A stretch of DNA of 64,000 bases from Apricaphanius iberus (lineage: Eukaryota > Chordata > Actinopteri > Cyprinodontiformes > Aphaniidae), in contig JAPXFQ010001662.1 in assembly GCA_028564705.1 (NCBI GenBank), positions 2,106,001-2,170,000 on the forward strand, in the 5' to 3' direction. How positions within the stretch are numbered: the stretch's first letter is position 1; each line of letters opens with the position of its first letter. Made by a program: the position numbers and the translations under genes. The notes under the pieces are model-generated. The model was not told the origin of the DNA. It made no database searches and saw nothing but the letters and a program-made list of their open reading frames with translations. Shown piece after piece: positions 20,539 through 33,800 of this stretch.

Positions 20539-23500
20539 GTAGGATTGAAAAAGTCCTCAACAAGCTCTAAGGGCTCCAAAGTTACTAAATATTGCTCTGG
20601 TGGGCTTGTTTTTTTTTTTTTTTGTTTAGTTTTCTTTCCCTGCGGTTCTGTCCGTCAGCTGTTCTGACCCCCACACCGCCTCTTCTTCATGCCACCTTCT
20701 CAGCTGTCATGCGCCCTGGTCTGTCTGACAGCTGAGAGGAAGGAGGAGTGGGGGTTTGCTACTGCTAGCCAAGGCTGCCTTTGTCATGCTGCATAGCTGA
20801 CATTTCTTTTCCCCATTCACGGCTTTCTTTTCCTTCTCTCTAACAAGTGTTAGCTCATTTACTTACAAGTCTAGCATTCGCAGCATTGTTTAGGGTTTAT
20901 AAACGGCACCTGAAGTGACACTCACAGGCTGGTGTAACAGGATTTACAGGGTATAAAGCATTGCTTCACCTGCCAGACATGTCTTATATTTGTTTAACCG
21001 ACAGGAATATGCCTGAAGAGGCCCTGTGGATAATACAGACGACAAGGTTAAACATTGCTAAGGACAGAATGGAGTACTTGTTCAACTGAATGAGTCTGTA
21101 TGGATTTTTTTTCTCACCATAGAAAGCAGTTGCTGAAAACAACAAAAAACAGCTCATTCAGTCGTGAGATTAGGTTTTTCTTTTCTATATGGTGGCCCAG
21201 AGGTGCCAACAATGTGCAAAAGTACATCAAAAGCTATTTTGTTGTTGTTTTGTAGCTTTTGCTTTTTTGCTGACCCTTCTGGGATGCTGTATGGGCTGCT
21301 TCTCAGTAGCCAAAGATCTCATGTATCACTTCTGTCAATATATATCCAGAAAGACTAGATCAGAAGCTCTCAAGAGCTGCTAGGCAGGCCTATCAGTTGA
21401 TATTGGACGCAAAACTTGATACATCTGCGTTACTTGGATGATAATGGATAGAGATGATATTACACCCAGAAGCATGTGTTATGGAGGCTGCTGAAAGTTT
21501 ACAATATGGCTGCAAAAAAGACAAATATAACAGTTTAGAAATAAAACGGTCACAAAAATAAACTGGTCACAAAAAACATTGGCAGCTGTGGCTGTAAGAA
21601 CCTCCAACCCACTGCTTTTATTAGGGTCCGCACTGTTTCAAACCTACAATTGGGATGCCATAAGCAGATACAGACCGCTCCCCAACCAATTTAGCAGTCA
21701 ATATCAGCTTTTCATACTTTATAAAAAGCAAGAACATCAAAAATACGTTTTTCTGCATAAGCTCTTAAAAACAAAATTTAGTGGTTTTATTTAATATTTT
21801 TCGCTGCAGATTTAGCATAAGTGTAACTGTTTTAGTCTGTATGTTTTATTAGTTTAGTAGCTGTTGTTTTAAATAACATGAAATGGGTCAAGTTTTGTGC
21901 AAATCGCTGGAAACCTCGGATGTTTTATACAAAGTTAACTTATCTTGACAATCTCATTACGAGTTAGGAGAGGCGCGAGAATATCTGCTGCTGATTGACA
22001 TTCACGACACCTAATAAGAAAAGCAGTGAGTTGTGTGAGGCAAATGGGAATTTGATGCTGTGGATGAAACATGCAACAAGCTGTTTCTTCAGATTTAATA
22101 TGAGCTGTAAGGTTAACCAGGTTTGAAGAGAGCATCTCCTTGGTTATTACTCTGGTATTTTGGCTTATTAAAGGCTCTCTGTGCTGTAGGCTTAGCGCGC
22201 CGGCTGTTTTCCATCCCTTGCGGTGCTATGTCACCATGTCCTCACATGCAGTAAAGAAATCAAGGGTGTTATTATTTGGGGTGGTAGTCAGATGAGACCT
22301 TGAAGGCCTAGATACAAGTCTGATAAATGGTGAAGTCCCTGCTCTTCTAAAATTACAGAAATGTCAAGTTTAAAGTATGCTATTAGTCTGCCTTTGTATT
22401 GTCTCAGGAATGCAGGAGTTTATCTGAATGTTAATTTGGAGAAGATAGCATGGCCTGTGCTTTTCCTGTTTACATTCAGATTTGGTGTCTAGATTTTGTT
22501 TTTTTAATCAAAAGAGAGATACATTTTGTTGGTGTCTGAGGGAAAGTGTGGCCTGTCAGTCATGCATTGTGCAGAAGCAGGCTTGAGCTTTTGAGTCACA
22601 CCAGACAATAGGGAAAGTAGACAATTGTGGGCTGCTGTTGCCATAGTTTTGTTGCAGGCTGTAAGGATTTAGTCACATGTTTTGTTTCTAAACTCCGAAT
22701 CAAGCACGTTGATAAATGTTTTACTATCGATAACTGATTATCCCAGATTAGTTTAATCATCTTTCATCTTATGGTGTAGGATTTTGTCATTTGTTAAATA
22801 AAACTGTCAATCTTTGATTGAGATTTTATTTTTAGTCTACCAGAAAAAGTAAACTTTTGAAGATCCTTTATGGTCAGTTCAAACATCCTTCTAGCAGACT
22901 AATGAAATAACTATCACATTAATATTCAACGTACAGTGGGTCATTTTGATAAAGCTTTTTCCATTACAACTAGGGATGCACTGATATTGGATATCAGGGC
23001 CAATACCGTGCTAATGTACTCGGATCAGTATTGGTTGGTTAACCAATACCATGAACCAATACTTAAAATGTGGAAACTGCAATAATTTCCCAGAAAAAAA
23101 AAATTGTCATATGAAAATGTAGGTTTGTGGTGATTTTATAACATTTTGTTGTCTTCTAATTCATCATCGTTTGTTGTAACAAGCAGAGAAGAAAATAAAA
23201 CCTGTCTTCCAATTCATCACATTTTTATGTGTTAGAAGTATCGTCTTTAGTACTGGGTATCAGCAAGTAATCAGATCCAAGTATCGGTATCGTATCTGTT
23301 TGAAAGAAGTGGTGTCGTTGCGTCCCTAGTTGTGAAGATTAAGGAACACACCAGACAGGTTAAGCAGAACGTTTTCACATTCCAGGCTTAAAGAGTACAC
23401 AATTACAAACTATAAGCAAGTCGTAGTTTTCCTCCTAAACTGACAACTCAAGCATAGCCTGACAAGAAAAAAAGCTTTTGTTGGAAGGAGGCCATAAGAA

Positions 23501-26500
23501 ATGTTTTGCAGATGCCATTTAGAAAGCAATACAGACGTTTCTCAGGATTCAGTTAGCCTAAAAGGTCTGTTTCTCTGTTTGGTACCCTTGCCGGTTTTAG
23601 GACAGCTGATCTTCTTAACTCAGGCCTTAATCACTCAGCTGGACGCGCCCTGCATGTCTCTGTGCGACAGCCCGACTATAACTGGCACAGATTATGTGGC
23701 TGATTAATTGGCTTAATTGACTCTGGAGGGTTTTACTTTTATGATGCAGTGACACCAGCTCAAAATAATGTTAGGTACTTGTGTTTTGCCATTCTGGGTT
23801 AAATCAGAAACCGTTTGGATATTACTTGGTGTGAAAAAGGTCTATGTTAAATAAAGTGGTATTTATATCTTGATGGAACAACATGGTGGGGGGAATGAAG
23901 CACAACTTTTAAACTCATTTGAAAAATAAAAATATCTAAAGTGTGGCATATGTTTGTATTTCTAATCACCTTTACTCCAATCCCCCTAAATTCAAGGGTT
24001 GGTGCAACTAATCTTATCCGTATCATATCTTTACTTCTCTTTAATTTTATCATTAATAACTGAATAGTACTTGTTACTCTGTCCATAATGTCCATATTTT
24101 CCATTCTGTTTTTTTCCTTCTACCTTTCCACTTCCCAGTCTTTATTAATGTTTATATTTCCTGCCACTTTGCTGCTCTTTGAACAAAATTTCCCCTTGTG
24201 GGACAAGTTGATTGTTCTATTCTAATTGTCTTCAGAAGACACCTTATTAAAAGTTTAGTCGTCCATGTACTGAGGATGAATCTAGCTGTTCTCTGAAAAC
24301 GGCTGGTTAGCAAACACAAACGCAGCAGACAGACAGACAAGAAGGAAAAAAAAATACCCAGATTTGAAAAGAGCTGTGTAATCCATCATCTGAAAGTGGC
24401 AAACATCCCAACATGTTGCCGTCTAGCTACGCTTAGGTGGAGATCAACAATCTAACAAGCAGCCAAGAGACCCGTGGTAACTATGGATGAGCTGCATAGC
24501 TCCTCAGATAATGTAGGACAGTGTTTTTCAACCCTGCTGCTCAAGGCACACTGCCCTACATGTTTTTAGGCGTTTCGCTGCTTCAACAAACCTGATTTCA
24601 ATTGATTGCTGGTTAACAGGCCTTCTGCTGAATTGTAATTATCTGAATCATGTGTGATAAAGCAGGGAAACATCTTAAACATGCAGGGCAGCGATCCACG
24701 AGGACTGAGGTAGGGAAACACTGATATAGGAGATGCTGTGGACAAGGCAGCTATTAGCTGTGCAGTCCACAGCTCTGGTCTTACTGGAAGAGTGACGAGA
24801 AGATGTTGAAAGATGGTTCAATAGCTTCTCCCCTTCCATTGGAATACAAATATGGCTGCCAAGCGGTTGGATTTACTATAATATAAATGACTTATTTCTT
24901 CCATCAGTTTATGACGTCGGTACTTCTCACTCCCTTGTTTGTTGGATAGCTACTGAATTATTTGTATACCGCCACCTACTTTTTGGGTGTAGTCCATCAT
25001 GTTAAACACTGGACTCCAGTGAGACCCGCACCATGTGAACAGAAAAAAATTAGCATTTTTCTCTTGCCGTTTTCTGGCACTGTCACACATGTAAAGACAC
25101 CCTAACATACAGCAAGAGCTACAATGGAAGGGTTAGATCTAAGTGTTTTCTTGCATTCAAAGGGTGCAGTCGGGGGGGGTCACCAGTCCCTCGCAGGGCA
25201 GCACAGAGACAGACAATCATGGACGCGCACACTCACACTTAAGGACAATTTAGAGAGACCAATTTATTATATCCTTTATTTAACGAGGAGAGGCCCATTG
25301 AGATTAAAAATCTCTTTTGCAAGCGAGACCTGGCCAAGATAGGCAGCTGAGTTACATCACATCATTACATACATACAGAAACACACAGAAAAACATGGAA
25401 ATAAAAATAGATAAATAAATGGAAGGCCAATTTTGCACTTACAATAAAATCTTTATTAAAAACATTGACATGTTCTGGAATCCAACTCCGAACATCTCAT
25501 TTTTGACTTAAAAACACTCAAAGGAATCAAATTACTAAGTTTTAAGTCATTCTGCAGCAAATTCCATGTAAATGGTGCTGAATAAACAAAGACCCTTTTA
25601 CTCAGCTCAGTTCTAACATGTGGGACAGAAAGCAATACAACAGCCTGAGAACGCAATTAACCTGACAGTCATGTTTATGGACTGTGGAAGGAAGCCAGAG
25701 TACCCATGCACGGGAAGAACATGCAAATTCCATGCAGAAAGGGATGTGAACCCACAACCTTCTTGCTGTAAGGCAACAGTGCTACCCACTGCGACACCGT
25801 GCACAATTTGTGTCAAGACCATGAGAAACCATGCTCATAGATACTCTATATCCAATCGGATAGAGCCGTGGTCGTCTTAAGAATGAGCTATATAATCATT
25901 CTAGCAATTCCCTAACAATTTTCAAACCGAATTCTAGCTTATAGTTGTTTTTTTAAAGGATTGCTCTTGTTTTTTACTTCCTTAGAGGCTTTCTCATTTG
26001 TCTGTTATTGACATCATCTACAACACCTGAGTCAGTTTGATCTGGTGCCGTTTGGTTTGAGGTCGTTTTGTCTGACAAATGTTTTCCTAAAAGCTGATGC
26101 CTTTTTATCTAAGGTCTGATTTTGGGATTGTTTTTTTCCGGAGGTCTGATAGAGGTAATTCTGATACCTAAGGATGTCCTAAAATGTAAACCGTATAGTT
26201 GTGTTAAAGTAAAATGTGTTTCTGTAAAGCATTGAATAAGCACACAAGTACTTCTCTATTATACTCTACTTCATGTTGGTCTATCATCAGTAAATTACAG
26301 GAAAACTATAAGAGCAGCAAACGAATCAATTTTACACCTGAGTAATGAGTTTATATCAAACCATTTATGAGACAGTGGGGATTTGATTTTCAATATAAAA
26401 TGCTCCTTTGGTTTTGGTTTGTCTGGGAACGTGAAGTTTTCATAGGTTTGTGGTTTGTTCACCAAAAAGTCTGAGTCAGTAGAGGTGAGGATTTAGGATG

Positions 26501-27795
26501 CTTTACATGCTGGCCGTGTAGTGCGGCAAGCCGAAACATGCTTCCCGTTTTGCCAGCCTGCTTTGTTCCCAACATGAAAACTGCAACAGCTCTATTGAAG
26601 ACAGATGGAAGCCAGCCTCTGCTTCGTGAAGTTGTTTCCCTGTTGAGCATGTCTGGTACACGGCATTGATCTTTCTGGTTTGATTCATTGAAAGAGAAGC
26701 CTTATGTGGACACATTTCTGTGTTCCTCTCTGCATGCAGCAGCTGTTTATGTGAGGATTAAGGAGTCTTTGGCTGCACCGCTTGGCAGATTTAGGTTACT
26801 TGTATTTTTCATTTTAGATTCTAGGTATAAATTAGTCCACACATATTGTACATGTCTTCCCTATGTTTAAGTGTTCTTTTTACCCGCTGCCATCACCACT
26901 AATTCCAAACATCAGTTTGGTTTAAAACATCCCTTAGTTTAGCACTCTATTGTTTATTGACTTGGATTGTGTCATGTAAATTCTAAGCTTTTAAGCTGAT
27001 GGTAGTCGAGCTGGCTGTTAAAGAAGGAAGTAAAGTTACTGCATGAAAGGTTGACATCAGTGAATCGATGGTGAGACGGTAGAGGAGGCAGCGGGAAGAA
27101 CTGGGTCGGTGTAAAAAGATGACAAAAGGTTTCAGAGGACATAAAGACACTGAAGACAACCTCAAGTGTCTTTAGTGCGCAAGAGGAAAACGAAGGTAGT
27201 GACCAATGACTCTTCTGGTACGCCAAAGTGTAGTTTTATTTTCTAACCAGACATGTTACTGTTGTTTCGTGTTGATGCCGTACTTCCGAATTTCAAGCAG
27301 AGCTTGGACAAAAAAAGCATGTCTTAAATTAAAACTTTAAAAAAATTATTCCGTTTGCCGTCTTTCTGTGTAAATATCTCATATTTCAACATGAAAACAT
27401 GCCTTACATTCAGGTGAGATCCACGGTCAGAAAGGTACAATAATATGTCCATAAGCCACTGGTCACAGAGGAGACAGGACTACTGTATCAATTGGTCTTA
27501 TTAGTTCTGATGTCTGTCAGAAGCTTGGCTTGCTGTACAGGTGAGGAATCAGGTGTGGGAAATACAGTTTCTGTTATTGTTAATAGGAAGATGCTGGTGT
27601 TGCTGACGGCTGTTTCAGCCTCAGGTTTCTTAGTGTTGACTGACACAGGAGCATGATGATTTCCCTTCAATCTGTAGGAATTATTGTCTTTCTGTATGAT
27701 GTATTTCTCTTAATCCATTCAACACAAATGCTTTAAATAAATTTATTTCTGTTATGTAATATAAAAGTGGCAGTCAACGAATACAAAAAATGATT

Positions 27796-27830
<35 letters not shown>

Positions 27831-30800
27831 CAGTCTATCCCCTTTCTGTTTTATTCCACCAGTCTCTCCCCATCAAAATGACCTTTTAATGTACTATCAC
27901 TACAATTAATTTTTTTTTGGTCCCTTGTGTTTAAATCCTTATTAAAAATCAATATTCGGTTTGTGGAGAGTTTTTTTGTAGAATTGAATAGAAATGTCGT
28001 TTATTATTCCACAGTGGAGAAATTAAGGAGTCAGATCAAGTCAAGGTCTGCCCCCAAATTCACACAAATAAAAGAAATACAAGAACAGAATAGGACTTAG
28101 TGAATTTACAACAAAAGATAAATAGTAATCTATCACCCAAAAAAATTGCAAACTCTGACTAAAATAAATTTCAATCCAAGCAACAGAAATATAAAAATAG
28201 GTAGCAGCAGCATTACTCGACATTAGAAAACCTCCAGCAGTGATGGAAGCGCTTGTTCAGTTTGTTGGGAGCAGTGAGGAAATAAGAGTCTTATAGCAGC
28301 TGGGAGGAAGGATCTGTAGCCACTTTCCTTTCTGCACCTAGGATGCAGCAGTCTGTCACTGAAGGAGCTCTCAGCTTTAAGCATGAGGTGGGAGTCTGTG
28401 TCCAACGGTGACATTTTTTAGAGACCGCCCTTCTGTCTCCCACCACTTGAACTGGGCTGAGGGGGCGAAATGTTCCTGATGATCTTCTCTACCTGTTTCC
28501 TCTCAGCTGTAGATGAGCTGATGCTCCATCAGACTCCACCAAAAGAGATCGCTGATGCCACCTCAGAGTCAAAGAAGGTCTTCAAGAGCGCCCCCTGCAC
28601 TCCAAAAGACCTCCATCTCCTCTACAGATAATCTGCTCTGATCTGAGAGAGCGCTTCAGTGAACGCTTAGGTTCTTACAAGAGTCCCCTTTCATGCACTG
28701 TTCTTCTTTCAATTTTCATATATGGGATGGAAAAAATATATATAGTTATTGATGTTTTTTAATGATTTTTTCTCAATCGTTTTGATTAATCAGTCAATGT
28801 AGCTGCCAATATCTGAAACCTCTCGGGTTAGATTACACTTTCCCCCCAAAAAAATCCACTTGTAATCTTCGGACAAACTGTAAGTGTTAATGCAGCAATC
28901 ATTGCACACATCTAGATAATCAAATAATTGAAATCCCTAATTTATATAGTTGCTCTCCCCTTCTTTAGATGAATCAAACTGGCTTTGCTTTTCTGTCCCC
29001 GTGAGACTTGGATATGCAGGAAAGACCCGTGTACGTGCCTTCAGACAGCAGATGGAGATACACCTACGTAGTTTCTGTTTAGCCAGATGGAGGTGCAGCT
29101 ACCCAGGCACAGAGTCTCCATATGCTCAGCCAGCAGCCATGCCAACCAGGGCAGCTTGCAGTGCTAAGCAGCTCAGCAAAAGGCAGAAGTCCGGGGGATT
29201 CCTGCTGGCAGGTTCGCCGCTGCTCATGTGTTACTCTCATCTAGTCACAACCGACGACTGCCTCTTTCTCGCCGTTGTAGCGCAGTGGCGTTCCAAACCT
29301 GCTGGATCATCAATCGAATAATGTTCCTCTGTTTAAGTTTTAGTTGCGTATAACTCCTCTTAAAATGCAGATAAGTGGGTATATTTGGACGAGGGCGGGC
29401 CATGTGAGGAGGTGCGGGGGCTCAGATTAAGAGCACTTTGAGCTTTTCAAGCTGTGAATAGTAGGTGGGAACATGACCAGGACACCTACTCTTAGTTCTG
29501 TCGAATCAGCCTCTGACCCCTTTTTTACCGCATCATCAAACACTGTGTGCTGTCATAGCGGCTTAAGCTGCTTTTGTTGGACTGAAATTGTGCATAAAAT
29601 CGGCAACACTGAATTGAGAGGTTACAGTGTTTGCTGATCTTTTATTAGGTTTTTATTATTCAGTTTGTACTGAGACCTTTCAGAGAAAAACTAACAAGAT
29701 TACTAATTATTTAAAGTTTGGATAAATTATCCAAATTCCACATCATATTATGATTCTTGGAACCATTTTTACCTGGGCCACTTACTCAATATCTTTCCCT
29801 GTAAGTGTGGGCTAAATTAAAGGTCCGTTTCCTGTCGCTTTCTGGGCAAGTAGCAAAGATTGAATCGCTGCTTGAGGCTCAACATTTTTCCATGGTGGTT
29901 TTCCCATCAAATTCCCAAAATTACTGTCATCTAAGGTCAGTTGACCCTAGAACAGAGAGCAAACCTCTGTATCATACAGAAGATGCTCAGGGTTGTCCTT
30001 TTATCTTTATTTTTATGAAGACTCCTTTTTTTTTCTTACTTTACTTTAAAGTGTTATTGTGTGTTTAAAAGGACTAAGGCATAGTTTTGTGGATCCAGTA
30101 TGGCCAACCTTGCGCCTCACTCATGCTTTTCCTTCCTCTAGTTCTTTGAACTTTTGCTTAAGGTTAAATAAAGAGGAAAACTAGAAAAGCACTCTCGTCT
30201 GACTCTAACTTATTTTAAATTCCTTGACCTTGAAAACATCATTAGCAGCTGGTTGGCTTTATTAGTTCAGTAGTTATTCACCGAAATCACTTTTTCGGTA
30301 ATGGTGTTTATCAGATCACAGCCAAATTCTAATCACTCCTTCCTGGCCTAGTTGCAGACATTTCCTGAAAATGTCATCAAAATCCACACACAATTTCTTT
30401 AGTTATGTTGCTAACTATTATACAGACAGACAGACAAACCCTGGAGAAAACATAACCTCCTCGGCGGTGGTGTCCGGTGACTTTATCAGAACCTCAGAGT
30501 TTCGTCTCATTTTGTCGTCTTATCAGGTCTTTTACCAGGAAATGATGGCCATGAATTTACTTATGGAGATAATTTACTGAGGATTCTGAACAGGGATAAC
30601 ATTTGTGTTGATGTCATTAGCAGAAATATACCAATCAGGTATTTATTGCTCTAAAAAAACTTATGTTTTACTTTGATGTCTCACCAGCTGATTTTTATTA
30701 ATGAATTCTTTCAAAGTTAAGGCGTAAATTTGGTTTGAATTAAGTGTTTAAATATAACAAATACCATAAAAAAGTGCAAAAAAAAATGAAGGGATTACAC

Positions 30801-33800
30801 AGTTACCACTATTCATGCATCAACTACGTCCCCTACCTACCTTAATCTGATTTATGCCTATCTCAGAACAAAGTGCTTCAAAGACCATGCTGCTTGATGA
30901 TGTGTTTACAGCCAGCCAGCATTAGTTTAGATACATTGAGTAACAGGAAAAAATGTCAGACCTGTTAGTGTTTGACCCGCTGATCCCCAGTCTAAGCCAA
31001 TCATTTCAGTTCATGACTGAATGAATGGTTTGTCGTCTTTGAAAATTGGTGTGAATCACACGCTGTGGGAAAGCAACCACAGAGTTCTCGAAGGCCGTGA
31101 CCAAAACACCCCTTTAATGTTAAAGTTATTTTTTCTTAAAATAACAAAACAATTAGATTTTTTTTCCCCCAAGCTATTTTATGCATCTTCATCCTGTCCA
31201 ACCTATTTTTTTGTTGTTTTACTTTCTTACTTAGACCTGCTAAGTAACCCGAGCCTTCAAGGCCACAGTTTGCCTTGGTGTATTTTTTCTTTTATTTCTT
31301 ATATATATACAAGCTAGCTCTGAAAAAATACTAATAATTATCTCCAGATGTTTTTTTTATGTCAACTGGCCTGAAAATCTAGTTTCAGGATTACATTTCC
31401 TTCAGGTTAGATGCTTTTCTGTCCTGCCAGCTGATGCAGTCAATTTAATTGGCACATTTTCGTGTCTTTGCTGCTATTAACCGTCTGTCCTTCAGAAAAA
31501 GCACACAAAAGCAGCGTCGGTGCACCTGTCTCTGTAGGTGTATGATGTCTGCTGTACAGTTGTAGGGGCATGTTACAGACAGGTGATTGGGTGCTAGTGT
31601 GGTGTGAAAACGATCTGTGGCAGAAGGACCACCTGTGGCCCCTGCTGCTCATGTTCTCATCAGCTAATGTTTAGATGTGATGGGAAATGCAGCGTTATGT
31701 TCGACTGCATATTAGGGTCGTTGTAAATAAAAGGAAAATAATAATTTGCCTCAGAGGAGTAAATTTTTATTTCAAATATTTTTACGAAGATCTCAGAAAT
31801 CATAAAACTAAAAAGTTGTAAATTTGCACACAAAAAAATGGAAATCTTTGATTAAAAGAAAAAAAAATTACACAGTTAAAACAAAGTTATCCTTTGTCAG
31901 TGAAGGCAGAACTTTCTTAGATATAAGCTAATTTGCGACCAGAAGTAACAGAAGTCCTCCAAGGTTTAAGTGGTAAATTAATGAGATGCATATCTTGATA
32001 TTTTCCAAAGTGTAAGTGGTACATCCGGCTCTTTTTCTGTATCACAGCAACATCTCCCCCGTTGCAAACCTGAGCGTCCCAAACGGGATGGAGAATACAC
32101 GTCGAGGCAGTGAGAAAGAAGCTGCAACATGTTTGGAAGATGTCGTTTTAAAGCAGGAGAAGAGCCTGGATAAACATCCAGATGCTCATCCCCATGAATC
32201 AGGGTCTTGCAGCTTTTACATGTCTATACTTCAGCACACTTGAATGAAATCATTAGTTAGTTAGCAGGACTGTGGAGCACTCGACTACATATTGAGGAGG
32301 TCATTCAGCAGTTTGATTCAGTGTTGGACCAGGGAGACATCAAAAAGTAACAGGAGACTGACCCCCAAAGACTGGAGTTGCAGACCCCTGCTCTAAAGTT
32401 ACTACCTCGATCTTGGAGGACCTCTGGCATTTTTTTGTTGCAAATAACTTCATAAAATCTTTTTCTTGCTCATTTTAAAAATTCTGAATATCTTAGTTTA
32501 GATATAAAAAAATCTGGATAACCTTTTCTTTCATGATCTTTTGTCATCTAAGAATGTTTCTTTTTTTTTTTTCTACAAATGTCCTCACTGAGACAGGTGT
32601 GGCAGTGACGAAGCCACTTTTAATCTGCTTTAGCACATTTCTGGAAGGAAGTTTTCCAATGCTGAATAACGGTGTGTTCTATTTACCTCGTAAGTCAGAA
32701 CTCTGAGCTGCATTTGGTGTCACGCCCGAGTAAAGAGCGTTCCGGTTAACGTAGCAGGATAACTCGGGATTCTGATGTGCCGACGAGGGCGGTCCATTCC
32801 AGTTGATTTTTCCTACTCGGAAGTCGCAGTTTGTGAGTAACGAGTACAAATAGAATGCACCATAAGGGTACTGACCTGAAACTGACCCTTGACCCCTGAA
32901 TTTCTTTGTTTGTTACAGTTTGTTTGTTATGTTGTTTGAACATGTTCTGTCAAATCTTGGGGAGAGAAAAAAAAATCACTGCTTTATATAGAATAATTCA
33001 GTCAAACCTACAGTTGTAACCGCTTCCACATGTATTACATAAGCTCGCTAAATATTGAAGATTTAAAGTGCGGTGTCCCCCCCCCCCCTTGTTTTATCTT
33101 AACCTTTACACCCTATTTTATTTTTCTATATTAAAATTAGCTCGGGTTTAGTTATGTGTTTTCCTTCCTAGCAGGATCATATCGTATTGAGATCCAGCAT
33201 AAAAGTGGTTGAGATTGACTGGGGGGTCAAATTATTTGACTCAAATCTATGTATCATATAGTAGCATTATCTTAATATTTACCACCTGCTTCTGTAATTT
33301 TTTTTCCAACTTTATTTTTCCAGATTATTCCCTTCTGGAATAGCTGGGACTTTATCATGTTTGATGATTAAAGTTTCTAATATAATTGAGGAAAAAAGCA
33401 AGTAAATGGTTTGATATGTCCTTTTTAAAACCTTTTTTTAATCTTCGTGTACCCCTATACCTGCCAGAATATAATTGATTTTTTATTTGGTTACATTTAT
33501 ATCCTACAAAGGTAAATGTAGATATTCTTTCAAATGTATTATATCTAAAACAAAAAGACAAACCTTAAGTTGCTATGTTCTGGAGATCTCCACTTCTTAT
33601 TGAATGGACCGGAATGAAAATTGCTAGTAAGAAAATAAATGCCTTTATCTAACGTAGCTTTGTTATTTTATCCGTTGCTTGCAGGAAAAACGTTGTTTTT
33701 AATGCTAAAGTTCAAAGTTTTCCCTTTTGGAAACATGACTGTGCTTTTTTTCACAGATAATTGACATACTGTAGTTTAAAAAAGCAATCCCTTTAGTCGG

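Noticed and set aside
29278..29300. TAGCGCAGTGG, like a tRNA A box
   Set aside because: No B box at the right distance and no cloverleaf.
28950..29321. 123-codon open frame in akap9 intron 1 after a strong acceptor (CCTTCTTTAG)
   Set aside because: The frame needs an incoming phase of 1, while akap9 exon 1 leaves phase 0; no matching donor and no known AKAP9 residues.
32016..32243. 75-codon open frame in intron 1
   Set aside because: No recognised protein, no fitting splice sites, lies near hAT-like debris.
33077..33088. C12 run
   Set aside because: Simple homopolymer; no further structure around it.
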